Shown piece after piece: positions 1 through 8,593 of a stretch of 64,000 nucleotides of DNA. Position numbers and translations under genes: made by a program. Under the pieces are notes generated by a model, which made no database searches, was not told the origin of the DNA, and saw nothing but the letters and a program-made list of their open reading frames with translations. The stretch is from Pseudomonas poae (GTDB taxonomy: Bacteria; Pseudomonadota; Gammaproteobacteria; Pseudomonadales; Pseudomonadaceae): the NCBI RefSeq assembly GCF_001439785.1, contig NZ_JYLI01000019.1, forward strand, positions 1-64,000. Reading direction: 5' to 3'. The first letter of the stretch is position 1. Each line of letters begins with the position of its first letter.

Positions 1-8
1 CGCGAACC

Positions 9-1082
9 ATGGCCAGTTTTTGCTCCGGGCTCCAGCGGCGCCGCCGCTCCTGGCCCAAAAGCTCCCCACTCTTGTCGTTGCTATTAGTCATAAACATAAC
101 CGTTTGCCTATCCCTTATCGTAAGGGGGAAACGGTGTCCTGTCTTTCATGGGGCTCGTTCATTGGCATCGGACGCAGTGTTTCAGAGTCAGGGGGAGGAG
201 GAATACCGCAAGTTTCAGCAAAAAAATCTTCACGTCCCGCTTCCTAAGGGGATAGCGTTCCCCTTCATCAAGCGCTTACTGTCAGTGAATGACCTTAGCG
301 TCGATCCTACGGATCCGCTCGTCGAGGTAATACTTCTTTCGCGCAATGATCCCGACACTGGGCTGCGTGTACTGAAGACTATCGAGCACTACGAGCTTGG
401 GATGACAAGGGCGATTTTCATGCAGGGAAAATCTCCTTATGAATACATACCAGCACTGAATATCGCTTTATTTTTGTCGGGTGACAAAAAAGACGTGGAA
501 GCGGCTATCAGGGCCGGGTACCCGGCTGGCCAGGTGCTCGATTCAAAATTTGAAGACGACGAGACTGATAAAACCCTACGCATCGCATTCGACTTTGACG
601 GCGTACTCGCCGGCGATGAGTCCGAAACAATCATGCAGGCCTCTGGATTGTCTGAGTTCCATGCGCACGAAGTGAAGAACGTCATGCAGCCCCATAACCC
701 CGGGCCGCTGAAGGAATTCATGGTGCGGATATCCAAAATCCAGTCGGTCGAGGAGAAGCACAAAAAGCTCAATCCTAAATACGAAAACCGCATACGCGTC
801 TCGATCGTCACAGCCCGCAATGCTCCGTCTCATGAGCGTGCGATGAATACACTCAAGAGTTGGGGGGTCATGGCCAATGACGCATTCTTCTTAGGTGGTA
901 TCGAGAAAGGAAAAATTTTAGGTGTATTGAAACCACACATCTTCTTCGATGACCAATCAGGGCACCTTAAATCGACTAGCGCAGTTGCTCCATCCGTGCA
1001 CATTCCTTTCGGCATCACCAACCATGTCTCTACTGTGGATGCGATAGAGCCTGAAGCGGATCAGGTCCAGCAGGTGGTGTAA
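9..1082 (+). CDS. 5'-nucleotidase-like protein with frameshifted N-terminus
   Basis: From about base 153 the protein matches cytosolic-type 5'-nucleotidases (the NT5C1-like family, nucleoside monophosphate hydrolysis). Landmarks are AFPFIKRLL, LLSRNDPDTGLRV, SPYEYIPALN and the Asp-rich IAFDFDGVLAGDESE, with FFDDQSGH near the C-terminus. The conserved N-terminal strand (TLVVAIS, bases 68-88) is present but lies in another frame, in the phase of the ATG at base 20. The two parts are separated by about 64 bases containing a hairpin. The reading frame from base 9 is open but its first ~45 residues do not resemble the family, so this is either a pseudogene or is translated from an internal start such as the GTG at 177. 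Family assignment is good; functionality is doubtful. Confidence 0.6.
   Translation: MASFCSGLQRRRRSWPKSSPLLSLLLVINITVCLSLIVRGKRCPVFHGARSLASDAVFQSQGEEEYRKFQQKNLHVPLPKGIAFPFIKRLLSVNDLSVDPTDPLVEVILLSRNDPDTGLRVLKTIEHYELGMTRAIFMQGKSPYEYIPALNIALFLSGDKKDVEAAIRAGYPAGQVLDSKFEDDETDKTLRIAFDFDGVLAGDESETIMQASGLSEFHAHEVKNVMQPHNPGPLKEFMVRISKIQSVEEKHKKLNPKYENRIRVSIVTARNAPSHERAMNTLKSWGVMANDAFFLGGIEKGKILGVLKPHIFFDDQSGHLKSTSAVAPSVHIPFGITNHVSTVDAIEPEADQVQQVV
100..134. repeat. hairpin in a frame-breaking segment of the nucleotidase gene
   Basis: CCGTTT pairs with AAACGG and CCCTTA pairs with TAAGGG around a TCG loop, with an asymmetric internal loop. It sits in the middle of bases 89-152, the segment that separates the out-of-phase conserved N-terminal strand from the rest of the nucleotidase. 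It does not look like the GTGGCGAGCGGGC REP family seen elsewhere in the window. It may be a small inserted palindromic element; no target duplication was identified. Confidence 0.4.
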
Positions 1083-1175
1083 AACGGTGGCTTGAGCGCG
1101 TAGTACCACAGGAATTCGTATTGGTCCTGTGCTGCGAAAAACCGATAACACGGCCTATACCTGGCACCGAAGCCC

Positions 1176-1649
1176 TTGCAATCGTCAGTCCGTCAGCAAC
1201 CCAAACGTATCGCCTTGCCTGCCGAATTTCCGCGCACGCTGATTCATCACGAACCTGAAAACACTCAATGCCAATGCGGCTGCGCCCTCAAGCGCATCGG
1301 CGAGGATGTAAGCGAGAAACTCGACTACACGCCTGGCGTGTTCAGCGTTGAAAGGCACGTTCGGGGTAAGTGGGTTTGCGATGAGTGCGAAACACTGACC
1401 CAGGCCCCGGTGCCAGCCCAGGTCATCGACAAAGGTATCCCAACGGCAGGCTTGTTGGCCCAGGGGATAGTCGCGAAATACGCCGATCACTACATCGCGG
1501 CCTCATGTGAAGTTGAACGCGAAGTCTGTGATTTAGAACCGGACGTCCGACGACGAATACGTCAGGAAAAAGCAGCGCCGCTGATGGATGCGTTTCATAC
1601 CTGGATGACCGCCCAGCGCGAGCAATCGCAAATACGGTTTCTGACATAG
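1176..1649 (+). pseudogene. IS66 TnpC transposase remnant with internal deletion
   Basis: The reading frame contains the IS66-type zinc-binding region (CQCGCALKRIGEDVSEKL, then a WVCDEC knuckle) and continues to a KYADHY motif. It then jumps directly to a segment (EVREVCDLEPDVRRRIRQ-like) that normally follows the DDE catalytic region. The central DDE domain is therefore missing and the fragment ends early. It is not closely related to the neighbouring intact-length TnpC. It is a dead remnant that apparently served as the landing site for the next IS66 copy, whose left target duplication begins at the last base of this frame. Confidence 0.75.
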
Positions 1650-1726
1650 TACCAAGGTAACCGTCCGGCCAGTACCCTCTCCTGATAGCCCTCTAAATTA
1701 GCCAATATAGTGGACACCATTTTTTA

Positions 1727-2116
1727 GTGGACACTATCTTGGATACAGTTGCCCCAGCCCGTCGAGCCGGTCGCCGCCCCAACTTTCCGCTGGGCTTTAA
1801 ACGCCAAGTCGTCGAGGCCTCCTTTCAGCCCGGGGCCTCCGTGTCGTTGATCGCTCGCGAACATGACGTCAATGCCAACCTAGTTTTTCGCTGGCGGCAG
1901 CAGTACCAAGAAGGGCTGTTCGGCCCGGTCAGCCAGAGTGCAACTCTTTTGCCCGTCCAGGTGATCGAGGCGCCAATGGATCTGCCGCAAGTCGTCCAGC
2001 CACAGGCAGAGTGTTATTCCGAGATCGCAGTTGAGGTAGGAAAAGCCAAGCTGCGCCTCACGGGCACGCCAGATCCGCAGACGCTGCAACTCGTCTTGCA
2101 ACAGTTATTGCGATGA
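1727..2116 (+). CDS. tnpA: IS66 TnpA (OrfA-type) accessory protein
   Basis: This 129-residue protein has an N-terminal helix-turn-helix of the IS66 OrfA/InsC type: FPLGFKRQVVEASFQPGASV followed by SLIAREHDVNANLVFRWRQQY. Its length is normal for the family. The start is a GTG. The stop overlaps the ATG of tnpB (ATGA), the usual translational coupling in this family. Upstream, TAGTGGACA occurs twice within about 20 bp, which may be promoter or operator structure. It is needed with TnpB and TnpC for transposition, although its exact role is not well defined. It appears intact. Confidence 0.9.
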   Translation: MDTILDTVAPARRAGRRPNFPLGFKRQVVEASFQPGASVSLIAREHDVNANLVFRWRQQYQEGLFGPVSQSATLLPVQVIEAPMDLPQVVQPQAECYSEIAVEVGKAKLRLTGTPDPQTLQLVLQQLLR

Positions 2117-2457
2117 TTGCCCCACCCGCTCGAACCCGTATCTGGATAGCCGCTGGCGTCACGGACATGCGCCGTGGCTTCGATGGATTGGCGGCCTTGG
2201 TGCAGACTCAACTGGAAGCCGATCCCTTCTCCGGTCAGATCTTCGCCTTTCGCGGACGACGCGGTGACCGGATCAAATTGTTGTGGTGGGATGGCGACGG
2301 CTTGTGTCTATTTTGCAAACGGTTGGAACAAGGCCGCTTCGTCTGGCCGCAAGCAACCAGCGGCAGCGTGTCGCTGACGGCTGCGCAGTTATCGATGCTG
2401 TTGGAAGGCATTGATTGGCGCAGGCCAATTCGTACAGCACCCGTCCTCGCGGTCTGA
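2113..2457 (+). CDS. tnpB: IS66 TnpB (Orf2) accessory protein
   Basis: A 114-residue protein of the IS66 Orf2/TnpB family. It shows the characteristic run RIWIAAGVTDMRRGFDGLAA, then FAFRGRRGDRIKLLWWDGDG and a C-terminal LEGIDWRRP. The start ATG overlaps the tnpA stop. It lies 37 bp upstream of tnpC. The reading frame is complete, so the element's defect lies elsewhere. It has no enzymatic motif and is required in trans for transposition in studied members. Confidence 0.93.
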   Translation: MIAPPARTRIWIAAGVTDMRRGFDGLAALVQTQLEADPFSGQIFAFRGRRGDRIKLLWWDGDGLCLFCKRLEQGRFVWPQATSGSVSLTAAQLSMLLEGIDWRRPIRTAPVLAV

Positions 2458-2494
2458 CTTGCCGCGCTGAAAAAAGCCCCAGTAACATGCGGTC

Positions 2495-4000
2495 ATGACT
2501 CTCGTGACCGACTCCCTGCCGAACGATCTTCAAGCCTTGAAGACTCTGGTCTCTGCCCAGCGGGCAGAGATTGAGCGCTTGAAAATGATGATCGCCAAGC
2601 TGCGTCGTACGCAGTTCGGTCGCAGCTGCGAGCAACTGGACGCGATGATCGATCAACTTCAGTTGAGCCTTGAAGAGCTGCAAGTCAGCCAAGCCGAAAT
2701 GACACCGCCAGTCGAACCGGCACCTCGCGCAGTTTCGCGCCGCAAACCATTGCCCGAACACCTGCCTTGAGAAACTCACGTGCATCAGCCCGAGTCGCAA
2801 TGCACGGGCTGCGGTGGGAAGCTTCGCTATTTGGGTGAGGATGCGTCCGAAGTGCTGGAGTACGTTCCGGCACGTTTCAGAGTGATCCGCCATGTTCGCC
2901 CCAAGTGGGTCTGCCGCTGCTGCGAGCACATCGCCCAGGTGCCTGCGCCAAGTCGACCAATAGCCCGAGGCCTTGCAGGCCCGGGGTTGTTGGCCCATGT
3001 GCTGGTCTCCAAGTTTGTCGATCATCTGCCGCTGTACCGGCAGTCCGAGATCTACGCCCGTGAGGGCGTGGAGCTGGAGCGCTCAACCCTGGCCGACTGG
3101 GTCGGCCAGAGCAGCCAGTTGCTGCGACCACTGATCAACGCCCTTGAGCACCACGTCATGAGTGGTCACAAAGTCCATGCCGACGACACGCCGATTGGCG
3201 TGCTCGCGCCGGGCAACGGCAAGACCAAAACGGCTCGCCTGTGGACATACGTGCGCGACGACCGACCTGCGGGTGACTCGACACCGGCGGCGGTCTGGTT
3301 TGCCTACTCGCCGGATCGCAAGGGGCAACATCCGCGTGCTCATCTCAAGAGTTTCAGCGGGATCTTGCAGGCTGACGGCTACGCCGGTTTTGCTCAGCTG
3401 TATGCCACGGGCACTATTGAGGAAGCCGCGTGTTGGGCTCATGCCCGCCGCAAGTTTTACGACGTCTACAAAGACCTGGCTTCACCCCTTGCCGCCGAGG
3501 CACTGCAACGGATTGCGGCTTTGTATGCCATCGAAAGCGAGATTCGAGGGCAACCGCCCGACCAACGAAAAGCGGTTCGGCAAAGCCGGGCCAGTCCGCT
3601 GCTGGAACACCTGCACGCATGGCTTAATCAGACGCTGACTCAACTGTCGAAAAAGTCGGCATTGGGCGGTGCAATCCTCTATGCCCTCAACCGGTGGCAG
3701 GCCTTAATGCGCTACTGCGATGACGACCGAATCGAAATCGACAACAATGCCGCCGAACGGGCGCTGCGCGCCGTCGCATTGGGTCGCAAAAATTACCTGT
3801 TTGCCGGTTCCGATGCCGGCGGAGAACGAGCGGCTGCGATTTACAGCCTGGTGGGTACTGCCAAGCTAAACGGGTTAAACCCACAGGCCTATCTGACCTA
3901 CGTGCTTGAGCACATTGCCGAGCACCCGATCAATCGGGTGAGCGAGTTGCTGCCCTGGAACATTTCTTTGAACCACACTGAACACTGCGAGGCCGCCTGA
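2495..4000 (+). pseudogene. tnpC: IS66 TnpC DDE transposase interrupted by an in-frame TGA
   Basis: The N-terminal 91 residues form the TnpC coiled-coil region (AEIERLKMMIAKLRRTQFGR) and end at TGA 2768-2770. The same frame reopens at once with the zinc-binding domain (CTGCGGKLRYLGE, WVCRCC), the DDE nuclease segments (VHADDTPIGV, LQADGYAGF, DNNAAERALR) and the C-terminal IS66 tail (YLTYVLEHI). The expected codon after LP is CGA, so one C-to-T change explains the stop. A GTG at 2780 could start the 406-residue distal part but would lack the leucine-zipper region. Without readthrough the transposase is expected to be non-functional. Confidence 0.9.
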
Positions 4001-4003
4001 TCC

Positions 4004-4581
4004 ATGGTTAAAACTGTCCGTTTACCCAAACCCGCCGCCGACCTGTTGCTGCTGCACATTGAGCTGAAGTGGATCACTCCGACGATCTGGCGTCGGTTCG
4101 CGGTGCCTGAAAACATCACCTTGGGCAAACTGCACCATGTCATCCAGGTCGTGATGGGCTGGAGTGATAGCCATCTGCATGAGTTTGAAATTGCCGGTGA
4201 GAATTACGGTATTCCCGATCCTGATGGCTGGGGGCCGACGGTGAACCCTGAAGCACGTAAACGCTGATCAAGGCGCTGAACGGAAAGCGCACATTCAATT
4301 ATCTCTACGACTTTGGTGACAGCTGGCATCACAGTATCAAGGTCGAAAAAATGCTACCCGCTATTGCCTGTCCTCAGGTGCCGTACTGCATCGAGGGGGC
4401 CAATGCTTGCCCACCGGAAGACGTGGGTGGCGGGCCTGGTTACGAGGACTTTCTAGAGGCGATGGCCAACCCCGATCATCCAGAGCATGACGCGATGGTT
4501 GAATGGCATGGAGATGTTTTTGATCCAGCGGCATTTGAGTGCGAGCGCGTGAATCAGTGGTTTAAACGGATTAAGGTTTGA
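4004..4581 (+). pseudogene. IS66 passenger gene, pRiA4b ORF-3-like protein, frameshifted
   Basis: The first 87 residues (LHIELKWITPTIWRRFAVP, LHHVIQVVMGWSDSHLHEFEI) match the N-terminus of plasmid pRiA4b ORF-3-like proteins. The frame then ends after NPEARKR. In a second frame the conserved continuation follows: TLIKALNGKRTFNYLYDFGD, SWHHSIKVEKML, then GPGYEDFLEAMANPDHPEHD. Adding one base to the A run at 4259-4261 would restore a single protein of about 192 residues. It lies 3 bp after tnpC and inside the IS ends, so it travels with the element. Its function is unknown. Confidence 0.8.
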
Positions 4582-4839
4582 GTTGCAAGGCGGTGTAGCT
4601 CGGACGCTTACGTACCAAGGGGCTAAAGGGTGGCTTCAGTACTGGTGTATCACACTGCCTGATAGAGGAGAGCAGTGCCTCGACGATTATGTTGTTCTCC
4701 ACTCCAGCGCTTGGAGCCTCCTCCGGGAACGCTTGGTACCTGTCCTACTTGTGATAAAGATGGATAGTAGTGCGTAAAGCGGTTGAGCATATGCGAAGCG
4801 TCAATGGGTTGATGTAAAGTTAATTAATAGTCGGGAGGA

Positions 4840-5796
4840 ATGATGTTTGAGTTCGGGAAGTTGAAGGTTAAGTTAAAAGCCATGAGTTGGTCGGGGCGTT
4901 TTTATAGTTTTTCTGTCGCTGTTACAGTGCTTGGGATGTTCTTGTCAGTGCTAATGGGTGTTGCAATATTAAATAGTGCTATCTTGATTGCTTCTCTAGG
5001 GTTTGTTGTTGGCTTCATGTTTGTATGTTTACGCACCTATCGCTGGTTTATCTCTGTATGGGACAAGCCGTTTGGTAAAACCCCTATTATCCTGCTGCAC
5101 TTGTTGGTGTTGCTGATATCGACAGCCATTTCAAGATGGGTTGTGGCTGAAGCCTTGGGGCTGCCACCGCAATCATTTGACATTACGGTTGGATTTCTAG
5201 TACTTGTCTTTTATATTCCTGCATGGCTGCTCTTGGGAGCCTTCGTGTTTACCCTGCTGGGGTTCCTACTTTTAATCGGCGTCGGGCTAGGAGCATTACT
5301 TTTAATCCCTCTGTCTGTTATCGCAAACCTGTTGAATATTTTCAATCTGCTGCCGTACCTGCGCAAAGCATGGAGCAAAGTTGCGCCAGCCAGGCTCAGC
5401 TTTATCGATGCACAGGGGCATTCGGTAGGCGCACTGTTGAGCGGAGTCATTCTGATTAATTTATATGGAGCGCTCATTTCTGAAGCTCGGCCGTGGATTT
5501 ACTCCTCGGTCAGATTGATAGCTGTCCTCAGTGATTTTCAGCCTGCCGTTAACTATCCCGGCGTGCAAGCGGGTGAACGTGCCCATCCGTTAGATAACGG
5601 TTTTGTTGCCATAGCCAAGGAATTGGCTGATAAGAGTATTGAAATCGAAGTGAAAAAACAGATTGAAGACTTTGAGCATCCGCAAAGTCACCCTGTCATC
5701 ACTCCCATCCCTTCGATGAAACAGCTGACCGATCCACTTATCCAACGCATGGATGACTATTTAACTACGTTGCCCAGGCACGGACGGCCCGGCTGA
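4840..5796 (+). CDS. hypothetical multi-pass membrane protein
   Basis: 318 residues preceded by a clear GGGAGGA ribosome-binding site. About four to five hydrophobic segments lie in residues 25-185, followed by one more near 205-220. The C-terminal ~90 residues are soluble and end in a charged tail (KELADKSIEIEVKKQIEDFE). No catalytic motif was recognised. The gene is visibly richer in A+T than its neighbours and sits between an IS66 element and mexT, which suggests acquired DNA. Function unknown. Confidence 0.65.
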   Translation: MMFEFGKLKVKLKAMSWSGRFYSFSVAVTVLGMFLSVLMGVAILNSAILIASLGFVVGFMFVCLRTYRWFISVWDKPFGKTPIILLHLLVLLISTAISRWVVAEALGLPPQSFDITVGFLVLVFYIPAWLLLGAFVFTLLGFLLLIGVGLGALLLIPLSVIANLLNIFNLLPYLRKAWSKVAPARLSFIDAQGHSVGALLSGVILINLYGALISEARPWIYSSVRLIAVLSDFQPAVNYPGVQAGERAHPLDNGFVAIAKELADKSIEIEVKKQIEDFEHPQSHPVITPIPSMKQLTDPLIQRMDDYLTTLPRHGRPG

Positions 5797-6244
5797 CTGT
5801 TAGACGGCATTAAAGCCGGTGCGGATCTTGTCTGCCGGCACTATCGACGGGCCGGCGTAACACGTCGCGACGGCGTCGATCGGCTGCGGGGTAGACAAGC
5901 TGATATTCAAAATATGGCTCTGGTAATTGCAAATGCCGAGTGGGGTTGAAATATCCACGACTTTTGGCCTGTTAGGATGCTGTGCATTGAGTTTGGAAAA
6001 GATTCTGCTGGAAACCTTGGAAGATCTTGAGACGGTTGGAGCGTGGACGGAGGCCACTCTTTGGCTTGGGCTGGAGTGATTTCATGAGCGGATTCTTGGG
6101 TATAGGGCTGGGGGCATCCTTTTCAAACCATCCAAAGCATGCCCTCAGATGTGCCCCCAATGTAGCAATCCACTGGAAGTGAATGGAACTCCATGGTTTG
6201 TGGAAAGGCAGAAATGATCAGCTAAACAGCCTGCCCGACAACGC
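5797..6244. other. intergenic segment with no convincing gene
   Basis: Between the membrane protein and mexT there are about 450 bp. Two short overlapping minus-strand frames (85 and 62 codons, around 5800-6160) contain stretches such as PKVVDISTPLGICNYQSHIL that look protein-like, but they have no recognisable start context or family. They may be debris of a decayed gene. In P. aeruginosa this side of mexT carries mexEF-oprN; nothing resembling that operon is present here. Confidence 0.45.
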
Positions 6245-7159
6245 CTATAGACTCTCAGGATCGCCAAAAAACATCTGAATCCGCGACCTCAACCACCGCT
6301 CTCCCGGATCATTGTCCTGCGATCCGCGCCATGCCATGTGCAGTTCGAAACTGCGCACCGGCAGCGGTGGGTCCTCGGCGCGCAGGCCGCCGGCTGAGGT
6401 CAGTGCCTCGGCCGCGTAGTCGGGCACGGTGGCGAGTATGTCGGTGCCCGCCAGCAACGTGCCCAGGCCGTTGAACTGCGGCACGGCGAGCACCACATGG
6501 CGCTTGCGATCGAGCTTTTCCAGTTCTTCATCGATAAACCCGCTCAGGTCGCCGGCAAACGACACCAGGGCGTGGGGGCGGCTGCAGAAGTCGTCCAGGC
6601 TCAGGGAGCCAGGCACGCTGTCGGCGCGCAGCAATTTGGGCAGGCTGCGCCGCAAAACCTTGCGCTTGGCGTTGGCGGGCAGGTCGGCGGTGTAGCTGAC
6701 ACCGATGGAAATTTCGCCGGAGGCCAGCAGGCCTGGCATCAGGATGTAATTGACGCGGCGCACCACCAGCACGATGCCGGGGGCTTCGGCGCGCAGGCGT
6801 TTGAGCAGTTGGGGGAGCAGGGCGAATTCGACGTCGTCGGACAGGCCGATACGGAACACGGCAGTGCTGGTGGCCGGGTCGAATTCGGCGGCGCGGCTGA
6901 CGGCGGTGGAGATCGAGTCCAGGGCCGGGGAGAGCAGGGCGAAGATCTCGACCGCGCGGGCCGAGGGCTCCATGCTGCGGCCGGTGCGCACGAACAGCGG
7001 GTCGTCGAACAGGCCGCGCAGGCGCGAGAGCGCGGCGCTGATGGCGGGCTGGCCGAGGAACAGTTTCTCGGCAGCGCGGGTCACGCTGCGCTCATGCATC
7101 AAGGTTTCGAATACGATCAAGAGGTTAAGGTCGACACGACGCAGGTCGTTACGGTTCAT
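6245..7159 (-). CDS. mexT: LysR-family activator MexT
   Basis: The 304-residue protein has a LysR helix-turn-helix at residues ~5-65 (DLNLLIVFETLMHERSVTRA, AEKLFLGQPAISAALSRLR) and a NodD-like effector domain. It matches MexT of P. aeruginosa as remembered, including the upstream in-frame extension beginning MPVIVYTGP. I use the MNRNDLRR start, which gives the 304-residue form. MexT activates mexEF-oprN efflux and the divergent mexS under electrophilic or nitrosative stress. At codons 35-37 the CGGCCAGC octamer occurs once, so the 8-bp duplication that inactivates the PAO1 gene is absent. The stop is downstream at 6245 and no efflux operon follows. Confidence 0.85.
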   Translation of the reverse strand: MNRNDLRRVDLNLLIVFETLMHERSVTRAAEKLFLGQPAISAALSRLRGLFDDPLFVRTGRSMEPSARAVEIFALLSPALDSISTAVSRAAEFDPATSTAVFRIGLSDDVEFALLPQLLKRLRAEAPGIVLVVRRVNYILMPGLLASGEISIGVSYTADLPANAKRKVLRRSLPKLLRADSVPGSLSLDDFCSRPHALVSFAGDLSGFIDEELEKLDRKRHVVLAVPQFNGLGTLLAGTDILATVPDYAAEALTSAGGLRAEDPPLPVRSFELHMAWRGSQDNDPGERWLRSRIQMFFGDPESL

Positions 7160-7299
7160 CTTGTGTCCTGGAAGAGTCTGCAAACTTGACGAGAGCGGCC
7201 CTGTGTAAACAATGACCGGCATGAATCTTACGGGGAAAGACTGATACTCTGCACAAGATTATTGAGTTTTCCTACGAAAGCTGAGGTCTGTAGCTTAGT

Positions 7300-7334
7300 C
7301 GCGGAATCAATGACAGGCATGTCGACTATTAATG
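7300..7334. promoter_or_regulatory. candidate MexT (nod-box-like) site upstream of mexS
   Basis: The mexT-mexS gap contains GACA-N5-GTCGAC-N4-AATGG around 7312-7334. It has the spacing of the reported MexT consensus ATCA-N5-GTCGAT-N4-ACYAT but matches it only partly. A separate ATCA occurs at 7306-7309. This is a weak motif match; position between divergent genes is the main support. Confidence 0.3.
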
Positions 7335-7406
7335 GCGACCGGTGGCCTTACCCCCAAAGCCCAGATAAAGTTCATGGCATTAGAGGTTACTTTGACGAGG
7401 TTTGCG

Positions 7407-8420
7407 ATGTCCCGCACGATCCGTTTTCACAAGTTTGGTCCGGCCGAGGTGCTCAAATGCGAAGAGCATGCAGCCGCGCAGCCCGCACCGGGCGAAGTGC
7501 AGGTGCGTGTCGAGGCCATTGGCGTCAGTTGGTATGACATTCTGTGGCGCCAGAACCTGGCGTCTTCCCATGCACGCCTGCCGTCCGGTCTGGGCCATGA
7601 AATGGCCGGCGTGGTGGTCGCCCTTGGCGATGGCGTGGATGACTTGGCGGTGGGCGACAAAGTGGCCAGCTTTCCGGCCGAGAGCCCTAATGATTACCCG
7701 GTGTATGGCGAGCAGATCATCCTGCCCCGCTCGGCACTGACCCGTTACCCGGATGTGCTGAGCCCGATTGAAGCCAGTGTGCACTACACGCCGCTGCTGA
7801 TCGCCTACTTCGCCTACATGGATCTGGCGCGGGTCAAACCCGGCCAGTTTGCGCTGGTCACCGACGCCAGCCATTGCGCCGGCCCGTCCTTCGTGCAACT
7901 GGGCAAGGCCTTGGGGGTGCGGGTGATTGCGGCGACCAAAGACAGCGCCGAGCGTGATTACCTGATGTCCCTCGGGGCGGAAAAGGTCATTGTCACCGAG
8001 GAGCAGGACCTGCTGATGCAAATCAACAAGTTCACCGACAATCGCGGCGTCGACGTGGTATTCGATGGCCTCGGCGGCCCACAGATGTCGTTGCTTGGCG
8101 ATGTGCTGGCACCGCGCGGCAGCCTGGTGCTCTATGGTCTGCAGGGCGGTAATCAGACGCCGTTTCCGGCTTGTGCGGCGTTCCAGAAGAACATTCAATT
8201 CTTTGTGCACTGCATTGGCAATTTCACCGGCAAACCGGAGTTGGGCATTATCCAGGACCAGGTTGCCATGCAGCGTGCATTGCGTGATATCAACCAGTTG
8301 ACCGCCGACCGTGTGCTGGTACCGCTGAAAACCACGGTGTTTGCCTTTGACCAGTTCGTTGAAGCGCACCGTTATATGGATGAATGCCCGTGCCGTGAGC
8401 GGGTGGCGCTGCAAGTTTAA
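7407..8420 (+). CDS. mexS: MexS-like quinone oxidoreductase (MDR superfamily)
   Basis: A 337-residue zinc-independent medium-chain dehydrogenase/reductase. The N-terminal GroES-like domain (MSRTIRFHKFGPAEVLKCEE, GHEMAGVVVALGDGVDDLAVGD) precedes a Rossmann NAD(P)H domain (LVTDASHCAGPSFVQLGKAL, GVDVVFDGLGGPQ). I chose the MSRTIRF start at 7407 over longer frames because homologues begin there. It is divergent from mexT, the arrangement known for mexS. In P. aeruginosa mexS is itself MexT-activated, and its loss raises MexEF-OprN expression through accumulated electrophiles. The symbol rests on sequence similarity recalled from memory together with the neighbour. Confidence 0.78.
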   Translation: MSRTIRFHKFGPAEVLKCEEHAAAQPAPGEVQVRVEAIGVSWYDILWRQNLASSHARLPSGLGHEMAGVVVALGDGVDDLAVGDKVASFPAESPNDYPVYGEQIILPRSALTRYPDVLSPIEASVHYTPLLIAYFAYMDLARVKPGQFALVTDASHCAGPSFVQLGKALGVRVIAATKDSAERDYLMSLGAEKVIVTEEQDLLMQINKFTDNRGVDVVFDGLGGPQMSLLGDVLAPRGSLVLYGLQGGNQTPFPACAAFQKNIQFFVHCIGNFTGKPELGIIQDQVAMQRALRDINQLTADRVLVPLKTTVFAFDQFVEAHRYMDECPCRERVALQV

Positions 8421-8566
8421 GCTGTTTCGTGTGTAGGAACATTCGTAAACGACTGTTCCGAGCCCTCGGCGTATGGGACAAAAGCGCCATTTGACAGGGC
8501 TTAACCCGCGCGCTTTCCAATGCGCGCAACCGTCCCTCAGTCCCGTAAACGATACCTTTGCCCCGG

Positions 8567-8593
8567 ACGCCGCCCTGAATTTCAGCGCGGCGT
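8567..8593. terminator. near-perfect 27-bp palindrome, likely hairpin terminator of mexS
   Basis: ACGCCGC and CTGAA on the left pair with TTCAG and GCGGCGT on the right, with a single C/C mismatch between the two stems and a one-base apex. It lies about 150 bp after the mexS stop. No T-run follows on the plus strand, so a structural or REP-like role is also possible. Confidence 0.5.

Larger units (their letters stand above)
1657..4611 (+). mobile_element. IS66-family insertion sequence, 2,955 bp, with exact 8-bp target duplication
   Basis: The left end reads GTAACCGTCCGGCCAGTACC. The reverse complement of the right end reads GTAAGCGTCCGAGCTACACC, and 14 of these 20 positions match. Both begin with the GTAA(G/C)CG start typical of IS66. 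The element is flanked by GTACCAAG at 1649-1656 and again at 4612-4619, and 8 bp is the duplication length known for IS66. It holds tnpA, tnpB, tnpC and a passenger gene, all on the plus strand. The perfect duplication indicates a recent single insertion, but tnpC and the passenger each carry an inactivating change. Confidence 0.92.

Noticed and set aside
7160..7222. 21-codon upstream extension of mexT (MPVIVYTGP...)
   Set aside because: Open and apparently conserved, but the 304-residue form from MNRNDLRR fits the functional LysR length and helix-turn-helix position.
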